This document shows positions 54,279-61,967 of a stretch of 64,000 nt of DNA, piece by piece. The stretch covers positions 496,001-560,000 of the forward strand of contig JBFWNV010000002.1 of the NCBI GenBank assembly GCA_050250875.1, written 5' to 3'. Position 1 is the first letter of the stretch. Every line of letters starts with the position of its first letter. A model generated the notes under the pieces. That model had not been told where the DNA came from. It made no database searches and saw nothing but the letters and a program-made list of their open reading frames with translations. Position numbers and translations under genes: made by a program. This stretch comes from CAWAYR01 sp050250875. GTDB lineage: Bacteria > Acidobacteriota > Vicinamibacteria > Vicinamibacterales > UBA2999.

Positions 54279-54517
54279 AACGCGGTCGCCCGGCGCGGCG
54301 AGCCGGTGCGCCGCGCCGCGGCGATCTCATTGCGCTGGTCGACGATGTCGTGCTGAGATTCGATTGACCCTGTGATGCTCGCCCGGTCCATCCCGCGTGA
54401 CGGCACGATCTGCGGCCAACTCCCGGTCGACGGGCGGCGGCTCGGCGGTGGCAGACCGGGGGGCGGTGCCACCGATGGCGGCTGGGACCGTTCACGAACA
54501 AGAGCGGGCAGGCGGGC
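54279..54517. other. Intergenic region before the polysaccharide locus
   Basis: About 240 bp between the octaheme cytochrome start and the first small gene of the glycan locus, both reading outward. No convincing promoter hexamers, hairpin or repeat. The downstream frame stays open into this region but has no supported start. Confidence 0.4.
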
Positions 54518-54829
54518 ATGGTGATCGAGCGACAGCGGCTCAGGTCGGCGATGGAGCCCGAAGCCATCGACGATCGCTTCGTGAGCCTGCAGGACAAGGA
54601 GATCAAGGGGCTCGGTCGCCCGGCCCTCGAGCTGACGCTGCGGATCATCGACGACGCCCCCCGGCTCGTGCTGGCGGCCCGGTACCGACGGCAAGCCGGG
54701 CGAGGGGCCGTGGATCGCCTGGTCTGCCGCGTCGCTGATGCACACGCGGAGAACTTCGCCGCGGTATTCGTCCGTGCGGCGGCGGCGCCCGGCTTGAAGG
54801 AGGCGATGGTGTGCGGACGGAAGCCGTGA
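54518..54829 (+). CDS. Unrecognised small protein coupled to a GT4 gene
   Basis: 103-residue frame with clear coding signature: third positions are roughly 85-90% G/C, higher than first and second. It contains LQDKEIKGLGRPALELTLRI followed by IDDAPRLVLAARY. Its TGA overlaps a GTG start of the glycosyltransferase (GTGA), the coupling pattern used by true operons in this window. I do not recognise a family. The antisense frame is also open, so coding status is moderate. Confidence 0.45.
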   Translation: MVIERQRLRSAMEPEAIDDRFVSLQDKEIKGLGRPALELTLRIIDDAPRLVLAARYRRQAGRGAVDRLVCRVADAHAENFAAVFVRAAAAPGLKEAMVCGRKP

Positions 54830-55971
54830 ACCGATCGCTGAAGCTGATCTACGTGGTCACCGAGGACTGGTACTTCGTTTCGCATCGACTGCCACTGGCC
54901 GAGTCGGCCAGAGCCGCCGGATTCGACGTGGCCGTGGCCACGCGCGAGCGTCGTCACGGCGATCAGATCAGGCGAGCCGGCATCCGCCTGATTCCCCTTC
55001 AGCTGTCGCGACGAGGCGGTAACCCCCTTCGAGAGCTGTCGGCCCTTTGGCGGATCTATCGACGGGAGCGGCCGGACATCGTGCACCACGTGGCGCTGAA
55101 GGCGGTGCTGTTCGGCGCAATCGCCGCCCGCCTGGCGGGTGTTCCGGCGCAGGTCAACGCCGTGGCCGGGCTCGGCTGGCTGGTCGGCTCGACGCGCTGG
55201 CCCGGACACCAGGCGCGCCAGCTGATCGGCAGGGTGCTTGCCACCCAGCTGAATCGTCCAGGAAGCCTGACCATCGTGCAGAATCCCGAGGATCGGCGAC
55301 GGCTCGAGCGTGCCGGCACAGCGACGCACCACCTGCGGCTGATCCGCGGCGCCGGCGTCGATCTGCTGCGGTTCACGCCTGCCGCCACGCCGCCTCCGGG
55401 TCCGGTGCGCGTGGTGCTGGTCGCGCGGATGTTGTGGCCGAAGGGCGTGGGCGAGTTCGTCGACGCGGCCCGTGCGCTTGCCGGCACCGGCGTCGATGCC
55501 CGATTCGTGCTGGTGGGGACGCCCGACGACGGCAACCCCTCGTCGATACCCGAGGCCACGCTCCGCCACTGGGACCGCGCTGGCGTCGTCCAGTGGATGG
55601 AGCGACGCGAGGACGTCGCCGACGTCCTTCGCAGCGCGCACATCGCGTGCCTGCCGTCCGCGTACGGCGAGGGCATTCCGAAGTCCCTGATCGAAGCGGC
55701 TGCATGCGGCCTGCCCATCGTGACCACCGATGCGCCAGGCTGTCGGGAGGTCGTGACGCACGGCGTGAACGGACTGCTCGTGCCGGTGGGCGACGCCACG
55801 GCGCTGGCGGCGGCGCTTCGTGAATTGATCGCCGATCCGGCGGTCCGCGAACGGATGGGTGCAGAGTCGCGGCGGCGGGCCGAACGCGAATTCGGCCTCG
55901 AGGCCGTCACCAGTCAGACGCTGGCTCTCTACGGCGAGCTCGCCGCCGGCGGCGCCGACGGTGCCTTGTAG
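54826..55971 (+). CDS. Family 4 glycosyltransferase
   Basis: 381 residues, GT-B fold. The N-terminal domain has VTEDWYFVSHRLPLA and HHVALKAVLFGAIAARLAGV; the C-terminal UDP-sugar site has RMLWPKGVGEFVDAA, GEGIPKSLIEAAACGLPIVT (EX7E-type) and DAPGCREVV. Close in pattern to undecaprenyl-linked GalNAc/QuiNAc transferases of O-antigen or capsule synthesis. The start is set at GTG 54826 (GTGA overlap); GTG at 54811 in frame is an alternative. Its 3' end overlaps the convergent methyltransferase by 43 bp. Confidence 0.85.
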   Translation: MNRSLKLIYVVTEDWYFVSHRLPLAESARAAGFDVAVATRERRHGDQIRRAGIRLIPLQLSRRGGNPLRELSALWRIYRRERPDIVHHVALKAVLFGAIAARLAGVPAQVNAVAGLGWLVGSTRWPGHQARQLIGRVLATQLNRPGSLTIVQNPEDRRRLERAGTATHHLRLIRGAGVDLLRFTPAATPPPGPVRVVLVARMLWPKGVGEFVDAARALAGTGVDARFVLVGTPDDGNPSSIPEATLRHWDRAGVVQWMERREDVADVLRSAHIACLPSAYGEGIPKSLIEAAACGLPIVTTDAPGCREVVTHGVNGLLVPVGDATALAAALRELIADPAVRERMGAESRRRAEREFGLEAVTSQTLALYGELAAGGADGAL

Positions 55972-56819
55972 CCCAGGGCCACCCAATACGGCCGCCGCTC
56001 GGAGAACACGATACGCTCGAGGCCGGCAGCGCGCATCATCCGCTCGATCTCCACCCGCGTGAAGCGCTGCTCGAGGCGGGTGCCGAAACGGTCGAGAGCT
56101 CCCGTGCGCATCGCATACAGGGACTTGTCTCGGTAGTAGGACAGCGGCACCGAGTCGACGCGGCAACCGAGGCGCTCGAGGACCAGCGAGAGCCGCGCCA
56201 GCGGCCAGTAGACCATCACGGCGATCAGCTGCGAGAGGGCGTACCGGATCGGGTGCGGCGAGCGCGACAGCACCGAGCGGCCGACCTCACTCACCTTCCA
56301 CAGCCATCGGTACCACCGCGGCTTGTTGTCGAAGGCGAAGTAGAGGTAGAGCAGGAACGGGGCGCAGACCTTGAGTTTGTCGACGCACGAGCGCACGCCT
56401 GCATACGTGTCCGGCACATGGTGCAGCACGCCGAGTGAGTAGCCGAAATCCGCAGAGCCGTCGGCGAGCGGAATCGCATCGACGCTGGCGTGGTGGAACA
56501 CGACGGTCTCACACTCCCGCAGATTCTGCCGGGCGACGGTGAGGGCCTCGAGACTTGCGTCGATGCAGTGGAGTCGACCGACCCTGGCGGACACGACCCG
56601 AGCCCAAGGACCGGCCCCGCAGCCCAAGTCGAACCCCACGGCATCCGCCGGGAGTGCGTCCCAGGGGAAGAGATGGAAGAACTCGGCGAAAATTCTGTCG
56701 TAGTCGGGGCCCTCGATCCTGGTGAACCGGCGCCACTCGTCTCCGAAGCCGCTCACGACAGCGTCGTGTACGTTGCGCGACCGCCCTGCGTCGGCGCCTG
56801 CCGGCGTCCGCGTGCTCAT
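55929..56819 (-). CDS. SAM-dependent methyltransferase (glycan locus)
   Basis: 296 residues. SAM motif I FDLGCGAGPWAR near residue 58, FGYSLGVLHHVPDT, then a hydrophobic C-terminal half with basic and aromatic residues (YWPLARLSLVLERLG) that could contact the membrane. Probably methylates a sugar or lipid-linked glycan. Start ATG 56819 overlaps the stop of the O-antigen-ligase-like gene (ATGA). Last gene of a four-gene minus-strand operon. Confidence 0.82.
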   Translation of the reverse strand: MSTRTPAGADAGRSRNVHDAVVSGFGDEWRRFTRIEGPDYDRIFAEFFHLFPWDALPADAVGFDLGCGAGPWARVVSARVGRLHCIDASLEALTVARQNLRECETVVFHHASVDAIPLADGSADFGYSLGVLHHVPDTYAGVRSCVDKLKVCAPFLLYLYFAFDNKPRWYRWLWKVSEVGRSVLSRSPHPIRYALSQLIAVMVYWPLARLSLVLERLGCRVDSVPLSYYRDKSLYAMRTGALDRFGTRLEQRFTRVEIERMMRAAGLERIVFSERRPYWVALGYKAPSAPPAASSP

Positions 56820-58189
56820 TTCGATTCCACTGGCCGCGGCAACTGGCCGGGTAGCGATGCGAATGCGCAAGCCACGACCCAGAAGAGTGGATGGCGCACG
56901 TACAAGCCGAACTGCGCGAAGATGCCGATCGCCAGCAGCGTGCCGACGCCGAGGACGTTGCGCCGGCGCCAGGCATGGTCGACCAGCAACCAGCTCCAGG
57001 CGACGAGCGGAATGAGGCCGATGACGCCGGCGAAGGTCAGCCAGTCGATGATCGTGTTGTGCGCTTCGTTCTTCTCATACGGTCCCGTCAATCCGCCGAC
57101 CATCTGGACACCATGGCCGAGAAGGGGTCGGTCCGACCACGCGCGCAGTCCATTGGTGTAGAGACTGAGACGCGTCTGGACCTGGTTCACCTGATGCGGG
57201 TTCGTCCGCCGTTCCTCGGCGACGATCTGCGCGTACGTCGTGACGACGGCCTTCGACGGCCTCGCTCCCGTGGCGTCGGCGGCCGAGGCGCTCGCGGGGA
57301 TCGTGACCTCGATCAGTCTCTGCATCTGCGACCAGCCCAGGAATGCGAGCAGCACCGAACCGGCAATCACCATCGCCGGGCCGCTCGGCATCGGCGTGGC
57401 CGTCCGGCGCGAATACGCCACCGTACCCACCGCACCAACGAACAGAAGGGCCCAGGTCAACATGAGGGCATCGCTCTGAGTCGCCAATCCCCCCATCAAC
57501 CCGAAGCATCCCAGCGCGAGCGCGGCGTGGCGTGTCTTGCCGCGGTGGGACGTCCAGGCCAGTGCAACGCAGCTCGGCAACGTCAGCATGAGCAGGGCGT
57601 ACTGGTTAGGATTCGCCGCGAGGCCCAGGAAGCGACTGCCGAAAACCGGATCGAACACGACTGGTGCGAGTCCGGCCGATCGCGGGATCGCCGCGTACAA
57701 CAGCAGCACTGACGAGAGGGTCGTCGCCAGCCAGAAGTACCCGATGAGCATCGACCTCGAGAAGGTCTCGCGATCGGGGAGTGTGACCAGCGTGTAGGAC
57801 AGCCCTGCGGCGAAGAGGATGGCGACGAAGTCGCGTTGAGTCGTCCAGCCGAGGTAGCCGCTGACGTTCGCGTAGAGCTGAGCCGCGGCGAGGGTGGCGA
57901 GCGTGCAGAGCAGGGCAATTGCATCAGGTGTCATGGTCTGGCCGGCTGGCGGCCACGATGCCAGCAGTGCGGCCCTGCCGCGCCGACTCCACTCGTAGGC
58001 GAGCCAGACCAGCAATGCGACTTCGCCAGCGCCGAACGGAGCGCCCGGTATCCGCCACGCCGTTGCGCTGCTGCCCACCAGGCCAAGGGCCAGGCACCAG
58101 GCCGAAGCACGAGCCGGCGTCCGCGACGTCACTGGGAGCGCGTCGCTGGCGGCGTCCAGCGGTCGCACGATCGTCGGCCAGGTGGTCAT
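56816..58189 (-). CDS. O-antigen ligase (WaaL)-like membrane protein
   Basis: 457 residues with about 11 TM helices and the large periplasmic loop typical of Wzy_C/WaaL proteins (about residues 285-360: NPHQVNQVQTRLSLYTNGLR), followed by GHGVQMVG and EKNEAHNTIIDWLTFAGVIG, where the H-N-x-x-x-x motif is the family hallmark. It joins or polymerises polysaccharide on its lipid carrier in the inner membrane. ATGA overlaps connect it to methyltransferase genes on both sides. Confidence 0.85.
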   Translation of the reverse strand: MTTWPTIVRPLDAASDALPVTSRTPARASAWCLALGLVGSSATAWRIPGAPFGAGEVALLVWLAYEWSRRGRAALLASWPPAGQTMTPDAIALLCTLATLAAAQLYANVSGYLGWTTQRDFVAILFAAGLSYTLVTLPDRETFSRSMLIGYFWLATTLSSVLLLYAAIPRSAGLAPVVFDPVFGSRFLGLAANPNQYALLMLTLPSCVALAWTSHRGKTRHAALALGCFGLMGGLATQSDALMLTWALLFVGAVGTVAYSRRTATPMPSGPAMVIAGSVLLAFLGWSQMQRLIEVTIPASASAADATGARPSKAVVTTYAQIVAEERRTNPHQVNQVQTRLSLYTNGLRAWSDRPLLGHGVQMVGGLTGPYEKNEAHNTIIDWLTFAGVIGLIPLVAWSWLLVDHAWRRRNVLGVGTLLAIGIFAQFGLYVRHPLFWVVACAFASLPGQLPRPVESK

Positions 58190-59010
58190 TCGTCGGCCGT
58201 CCTGGCGGCAGGTGAGTGTGGTTGGCGGGCGATGCACACCGCGTACGGCGACGTGTATCGATTGGGGGGAATGCCGAGCCCGGCGCGCTCGAGGCGCCAG
58301 TAAAAGCGGCTCAGCCCGAACGCAGCACGGCGCAGCCACCCCGACGAAGTCGGCGCGGTGAGCAGACCTGGCAGCCCCAGCACGTAGCAGGTGTGCAATA
58401 CGCTCAGGCCGGCGCTCGAGTGGGCACGCGCGAGCGACTCGGCCGACTGCGGAACGTGCTTTCGGTAGACCGCCGGACGGAACACACGGTACGCGGCGCC
58501 ATACAGGCCGCGCATGGTCGGCACCAAGGTAACCATCGTGCCGCCCGGCCGCAGGTAGCTGGCACAGGCGGAGACAACGTGGGCGGTGTCCTCGAAGTGC
58601 TCGACCAGTCCGAACGACACCACCATATCGAAACGATTGAGCCACCGGTCCGGCGGTTCGAAGAGATCGCCGAGGACGATCTCGGCCTCGGCCCCCTCAT
58701 TGGCGACGATGGCGCGCGCCAAGTCGATACCGGGCTTGCTGAAGTCTATCCCTGAGACGTCGTAGCCGTGGGCGTGGAAGTACGGCAACCACCGAGAGCC
58801 CCCACAGCCGACTTCGATCAGGCGAGACCCGCCGCTCTCCCCCGCCCGTCGGGCGCGCTCGAACAGGGCGTGCATGACGGCGAAGTAGTGATTCTCCGGG
58901 GCGGCGCCATCGGGATCGACCCGCCGCGGGATCGTGTCACGCTCCCAGTTGTCGTCCCAGTAGTCGCGCGACGTCAGCTGATTCTGTCGGGTCGGCGGCG
59001 TGGTAGTCAC
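58186..59010 (-). CDS. SAM-dependent methyltransferase (glycan locus)
   Basis: 274 residues. LIEVGCGGSRWLPYF is motif I, SGIDFSKPGI motif II, FDMVVSFGLVEHFEDT and RPGGTMVTLVPT follow. GTG start at 59010 overlaps the previous stop (GTGA). C-terminal extension of about 90 residues with a hydrophobic part (VLHTCYVLGLPGLLTAP). Likely modifies a sugar of the same polymer. Confidence 0.82.
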   Translation of the reverse strand: MTTTPPTRQNQLTSRDYWDDNWERDTIPRRVDPDGAAPENHYFAVMHALFERARRAGESGGSRLIEVGCGGSRWLPYFHAHGYDVSGIDFSKPGIDLARAIVANEGAEAEIVLGDLFEPPDRWLNRFDMVVSFGLVEHFEDTAHVVSACASYLRPGGTMVTLVPTMRGLYGAAYRVFRPAVYRKHVPQSAESLARAHSSAGLSVLHTCYVLGLPGLLTAPTSSGWLRRAAFGLSRFYWRLERAGLGIPPNRYTSPYAVCIARQPHSPAARTADE

Positions 59011-59660
59011 GGCCCGTTCTTGGTCGCGATGACGCAAAAGCCGCTCGGCGCGGTGCTGCGGGAGCCGCCTTCGGTCGAGCCGGCAGCGGCCAGGCGAAAC
59101 AGGAAGTTCACGATCCGGAGGGGGAACAACGGCGGCCACCGGCCCCCGGCGGTCGTCAGCAGGTCGGAGATGACGTGCAGACGATTCCCCTGGCCGTAGA
59201 CCTCAACTCGTGCCTGGTCGCCGAACACGTCGGCACAGGCCTGGCGCGTCGGGCGCCAGAAATCATAGGGGTCCGCGTGCATGTGGAACATGAACGGAAC
59301 CGTGAGAATCGTCTTGCCACCCGGCCGCGTGGTGCGCAGCGCCTCGGCGATGAATCGGCGCGGGTCCCGCAGGTGCTCGAACACTTCAGCGGCGAAGACG
59401 CAGTCGAACGCCTCGGACGCGAAGGGCAGATGGTGAGCGTCGGCGACGACGTCGACCGATCCGGGCAGCGCACGGATGTCCATTCGGACGTAGGCCGTTG
59501 CGCCGGAGAACCAGCGTCGGTAGGGATCGTCGCCGGCACCGACCACGAGCACGTCGCGAAGGCCGGCCAGTGGGAGCCGGGCAAGGTCATGCTCCAGGAG
59601 AATGGTCCGGGCAGTGGGGAACACGCGACGGCGGAGCGCGAATGCCGGCCGGGTGGACAT
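59007..59660 (-). CDS. SAM-dependent methyltransferase (glycan locus)
   Basis: 217 residues. A short form of the class I fold with VLVVGAGDDPY, DVVADAHHLPFASEAFD, VFAAEVFEHLRDPRRF and RPGGKTILTVPF. First gene of the minus-strand operon. A TAGAAT -10-like hexamer lies 11 nt before its ATG. The C-terminus is hydrophobic (PPLFPLRIVNFLFRLAAA), perhaps membrane-associated. Confidence 0.82.
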   Translation of the reverse strand: MSTRPAFALRRRVFPTARTILLEHDLARLPLAGLRDVLVVGAGDDPYRRWFSGATAYVRMDIRALPGSVDVVADAHHLPFASEAFDCVFAAEVFEHLRDPRRFIAEALRTTRPGGKTILTVPFMFHMHADPYDFWRPTRQACADVFGDQARVEVYGQGNRLHVISDLLTTAGGRWPPLFPLRIVNFLFRLAAAGSTEGGSRSTAPSGFCVIATKNGP

Positions 59661-60431
59661 GCCGAGCTGTCATTCTATCAGTGCCGCGGCATCGCCCGAC
59701 CGCGAAGGCGCGGCAGCGATCACCGGTGCGGCCCGCCGAGGGCGTCGCCGTCACCCGGCCGCATCGGGAGCCATCGGCTCGCGGTCAGGACCGCAGCCGC
59801 ATTCGCGGTGCGACTCTGACGTTGAAACCGACGAACGCAGGGCCCGTGGATGCAGTCGGTTCTGGGTCAGATCGTCGCCGGACCGAAGAGCCGGGTCGGA
59901 GATACCGACGATGCCGTCTGTCGGTAGCGAACGAGCCACTGCGCCGGAAGCGTCGACGTCCGACGACAGCAGCGCCGCGTCGAGCCCGACCGGGTCGTCA
60001 CCCTCGTCGGTCAGGCCGCCGATGCGATCGCCGCCCTTGAGAGGCAGGGGCACCGGCTCGCCGAGCGCCGCAGTGCCACGGCCCGCCAGGCCAGAAGGAG
60101 GCGACGAGGTTGACGGTGGCTGACCCTCGGTGGGTCGAAGTCGCGAGAACGGCGCGGCTTGTACCCCCGGCCACGCCCGTCCCTTCGGGTCACCGGCAGC
60201 GTCGATTGGCAGACGCTGCCGCCGCGGGTGGTGATCGCCGCTCGACTCCGGGGCAATCATCGTCGATGATCGTCGGGCTGTGCAGGAGACCGGCGATCCG
60301 CATGCGCGAGTTCCGTCGACGGCCAGCGGACCAGATCGCTGGCCCGCCTCGGCCCGCCACGCCAGGTCGTCGCGGTGGAACTATCCGCGGACACCGCGCT
60401 CGCCCGCCCGCGGCACCCCTGCGGCCCACTG
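59661..60431. other. Long gap with no confident gene
   Basis: About 770 bp between the divergent methyltransferase operon and the flippase gene. A minus-strand frame (59751-60260) reads protein-like in part (DRIGGLTDEGDDPVGLDAAL) but third-position GC is lower than in neighbours, there is no ribosome binding site and no domain is recognised. It may be a decayed gene or regulatory DNA. An AGAAGGAGGCGACGAGGTTG ribosome-site-like string is at about 60093-60112 but leads into an Arg-rich frame. Confidence 0.4.
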
Positions 60432-61760
60432 ATGGAGTCGCAGCAAACGACTACCTCACTGCGCGCCGTGATCGCGCCCATGGCCAGAGTCGGCATCCTG
60501 GCGGTGGGCGCTGGCGTCGTGGTGGTGGTGCAGGACGTCGTGATCGCGTCGAAGTTCGCCGCCGGGGCGGCCGTGGACGCCTACCAGCTCGCGGTGAGCT
60601 TCCCGACCATGGCGATCAACGTGCTCGCGGGCGGCACGCTGCTGGCGACGATGGTCCCGCGCCTCGTCCAGCTCGATACCGCCGGTCAGCACCTCGAGGG
60701 CATGGCCCTGGTGAAGCAGGCCCGGCGTGCGATGTGGTGGCTGCTGCTCGCGACGTGTGCAGTGTGGGCCGTGGCGTTCCCGTACGTCGCACGCACCGTT
60801 GCGACGGGGTTCGCCGAGTCCACCTTGGCAACGGCCACCCGGCTGACGTGGCTGCACCTCCTGAGCCTGCTGCTCACCGGGATGGCCTGGGTCGACGTCG
60901 CCGTGCAGAGTAGCCGCGGACGGTTCTGGCTGCTGTCGCTGACGCCGGCGTTCGGCCCGGCCGGCGCCACGCTTGGCGTCCTTCTTGCAAGCGACTGGCT
61001 GGGGATCGGCGCAGCCTCGGTGGGGACCGTGGCCGCCAGCGCCGCACTGTGGGCCGTAGCCCGCACGACGACGGCGCGGCTGATCGGGCGCGTTGCGCCG
61101 GGCGCGCCACCGGCGCCGGTCGGCCCGGCGATTCTCGGCGGCGCATACGCGACCGCGGCCGGCGGCGCGATGTTCCTGGGCGGCATTCTGCTGTCCGATA
61201 CCTGGATGGCGTCGACGCTGCCAGCCGGCAGCTCGGCGACGTTCGCCTACGCGACTCGCCCGGTCATCCTGTCGCTGGCCTTCGTGACCACGACGGCCGG
61301 CAACGTACTGCTCCCGGCCTTCTCACGCCTCGTGGCCAACGGCGAGTACGGCCGGCTTCGCCGCCAGTTCCTGCTCTCGGCGGCGGTGCTGGTCGTCGCC
61401 ACGACGCCAGCCGTCGTGCTGGTGTTCGTCGAGGCCGCAACCGTCGTCGCGCTGATGTACGAGCGGGGCACGTTCACTCCAGCCGACACCGCCAACGTCG
61501 CCGCCGTTCAGCGCATCTACGTGCTACAGCTGCCGTGGTTTCTCGTCGCCATGCTCGGCTGGCGGGTGATGAACAGCCTGCAGCGGAACGCCTCCCTGCT
61601 GGTGAGCACCGTGGTGGCCTTCGCCGTGAACATCGGCGTCGACGTGTGGCTGGCTCCGTCGTACGGCCTCGCCGGCATCGCCTGGGGCACCAACCTCGCG
61701 TTCGTGGCGCTCGCGGTGCTCGTCCTCCTTCCCCTCGTCGTCGCGCGACCTCGTGGCTGA
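60432..61760 (+). CDS. MurJ/MviN-like lipid-linked glycan flippase
   Basis: 442 residues with about 12-14 TM helices in the MOP exporter fold. VIASKFAAGAAVDAYQLAVS near the N-terminus matches the MurJ signature (K-F-G-x-x-x-x-D-A-x-x-x-A). Later GTFTPADTANVA and YALG-like helix ends are typical. Placed among GT, methyltransferase and ligase genes, it more likely flips a polysaccharide repeat unit than lipid II. ATG at 60432 is selected; GTG 60375 is in frame. Confidence 0.82.
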   Translation: MESQQTTTSLRAVIAPMARVGILAVGAGVVVVVQDVVIASKFAAGAAVDAYQLAVSFPTMAINVLAGGTLLATMVPRLVQLDTAGQHLEGMALVKQARRAMWWLLLATCAVWAVAFPYVARTVATGFAESTLATATRLTWLHLLSLLLTGMAWVDVAVQSSRGRFWLLSLTPAFGPAGATLGVLLASDWLGIGAASVGTVAASAALWAVARTTTARLIGRVAPGAPPAPVGPAILGGAYATAAGGAMFLGGILLSDTWMASTLPAGSSATFAYATRPVILSLAFVTTTAGNVLLPAFSRLVANGEYGRLRRQFLLSAAVLVVATTPAVVLVFVEAATVVALMYERGTFTPADTANVAAVQRIYVLQLPWFLVAMLGWRVMNSLQRNASLLVSTVVAFAVNIGVDVWLAPSYGLAGIAWGTNLAFVALAVLVLLPLVVARPRG

Positions 61761-61931
61761 CCGCGGACGACGCCACCGCCGCCGCCCCTCGGCCTTGCGA
61801 GCGGCGTCCGATCCACGTCCACGGCGTCGCCGCGGCGCCGGCGGGAGACGCGCATCCATGCACGGCAGCGGCTGACCGCCGAGTTCTCTGGTCGGTGGCG
61901 ACCGACGTGACAGTTCGGGTACGCTTGGACG

Positions 61932-61967
61932 ATGGTCAAGCTTGCGCCTGCCGGAAGGCGCTGCTGA
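61932..61967 (+). CDS. Eleven-codon leader ORF before asparagine synthase (tentative)
   Basis: ATG at 61932 opens MVKLAPAGRRC and ends in TGA at 61965-61967, whose A is the first base of the asparagine synthase ATG (TGATG). A TACGCT -10-like hexamer (61920-61925) lies 6 nt upstream, so transcription could start at the small ORF; GGAAGG inside it serves the main gene. This would couple translation of both. Only spacing supports it. Confidence 0.3.
   Translation: MVKLAPAGRRC

Noticed and set aside
54245..54745. A minus-strand gene opposite the small protein at 54518
   Set aside because: Its third positions (first positions of the plus-strand frame) are less GC-rich than those of the plus-strand frame, and it lacks a ribosome binding site; the plus strand is the better candidate.
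60110..60913. A plus-strand frame beginning after a ribosome-site-like sequence near 60100
   Set aside because: It becomes Arg/Gly-rich and runs through the first third of the flippase gene in the wrong frame.
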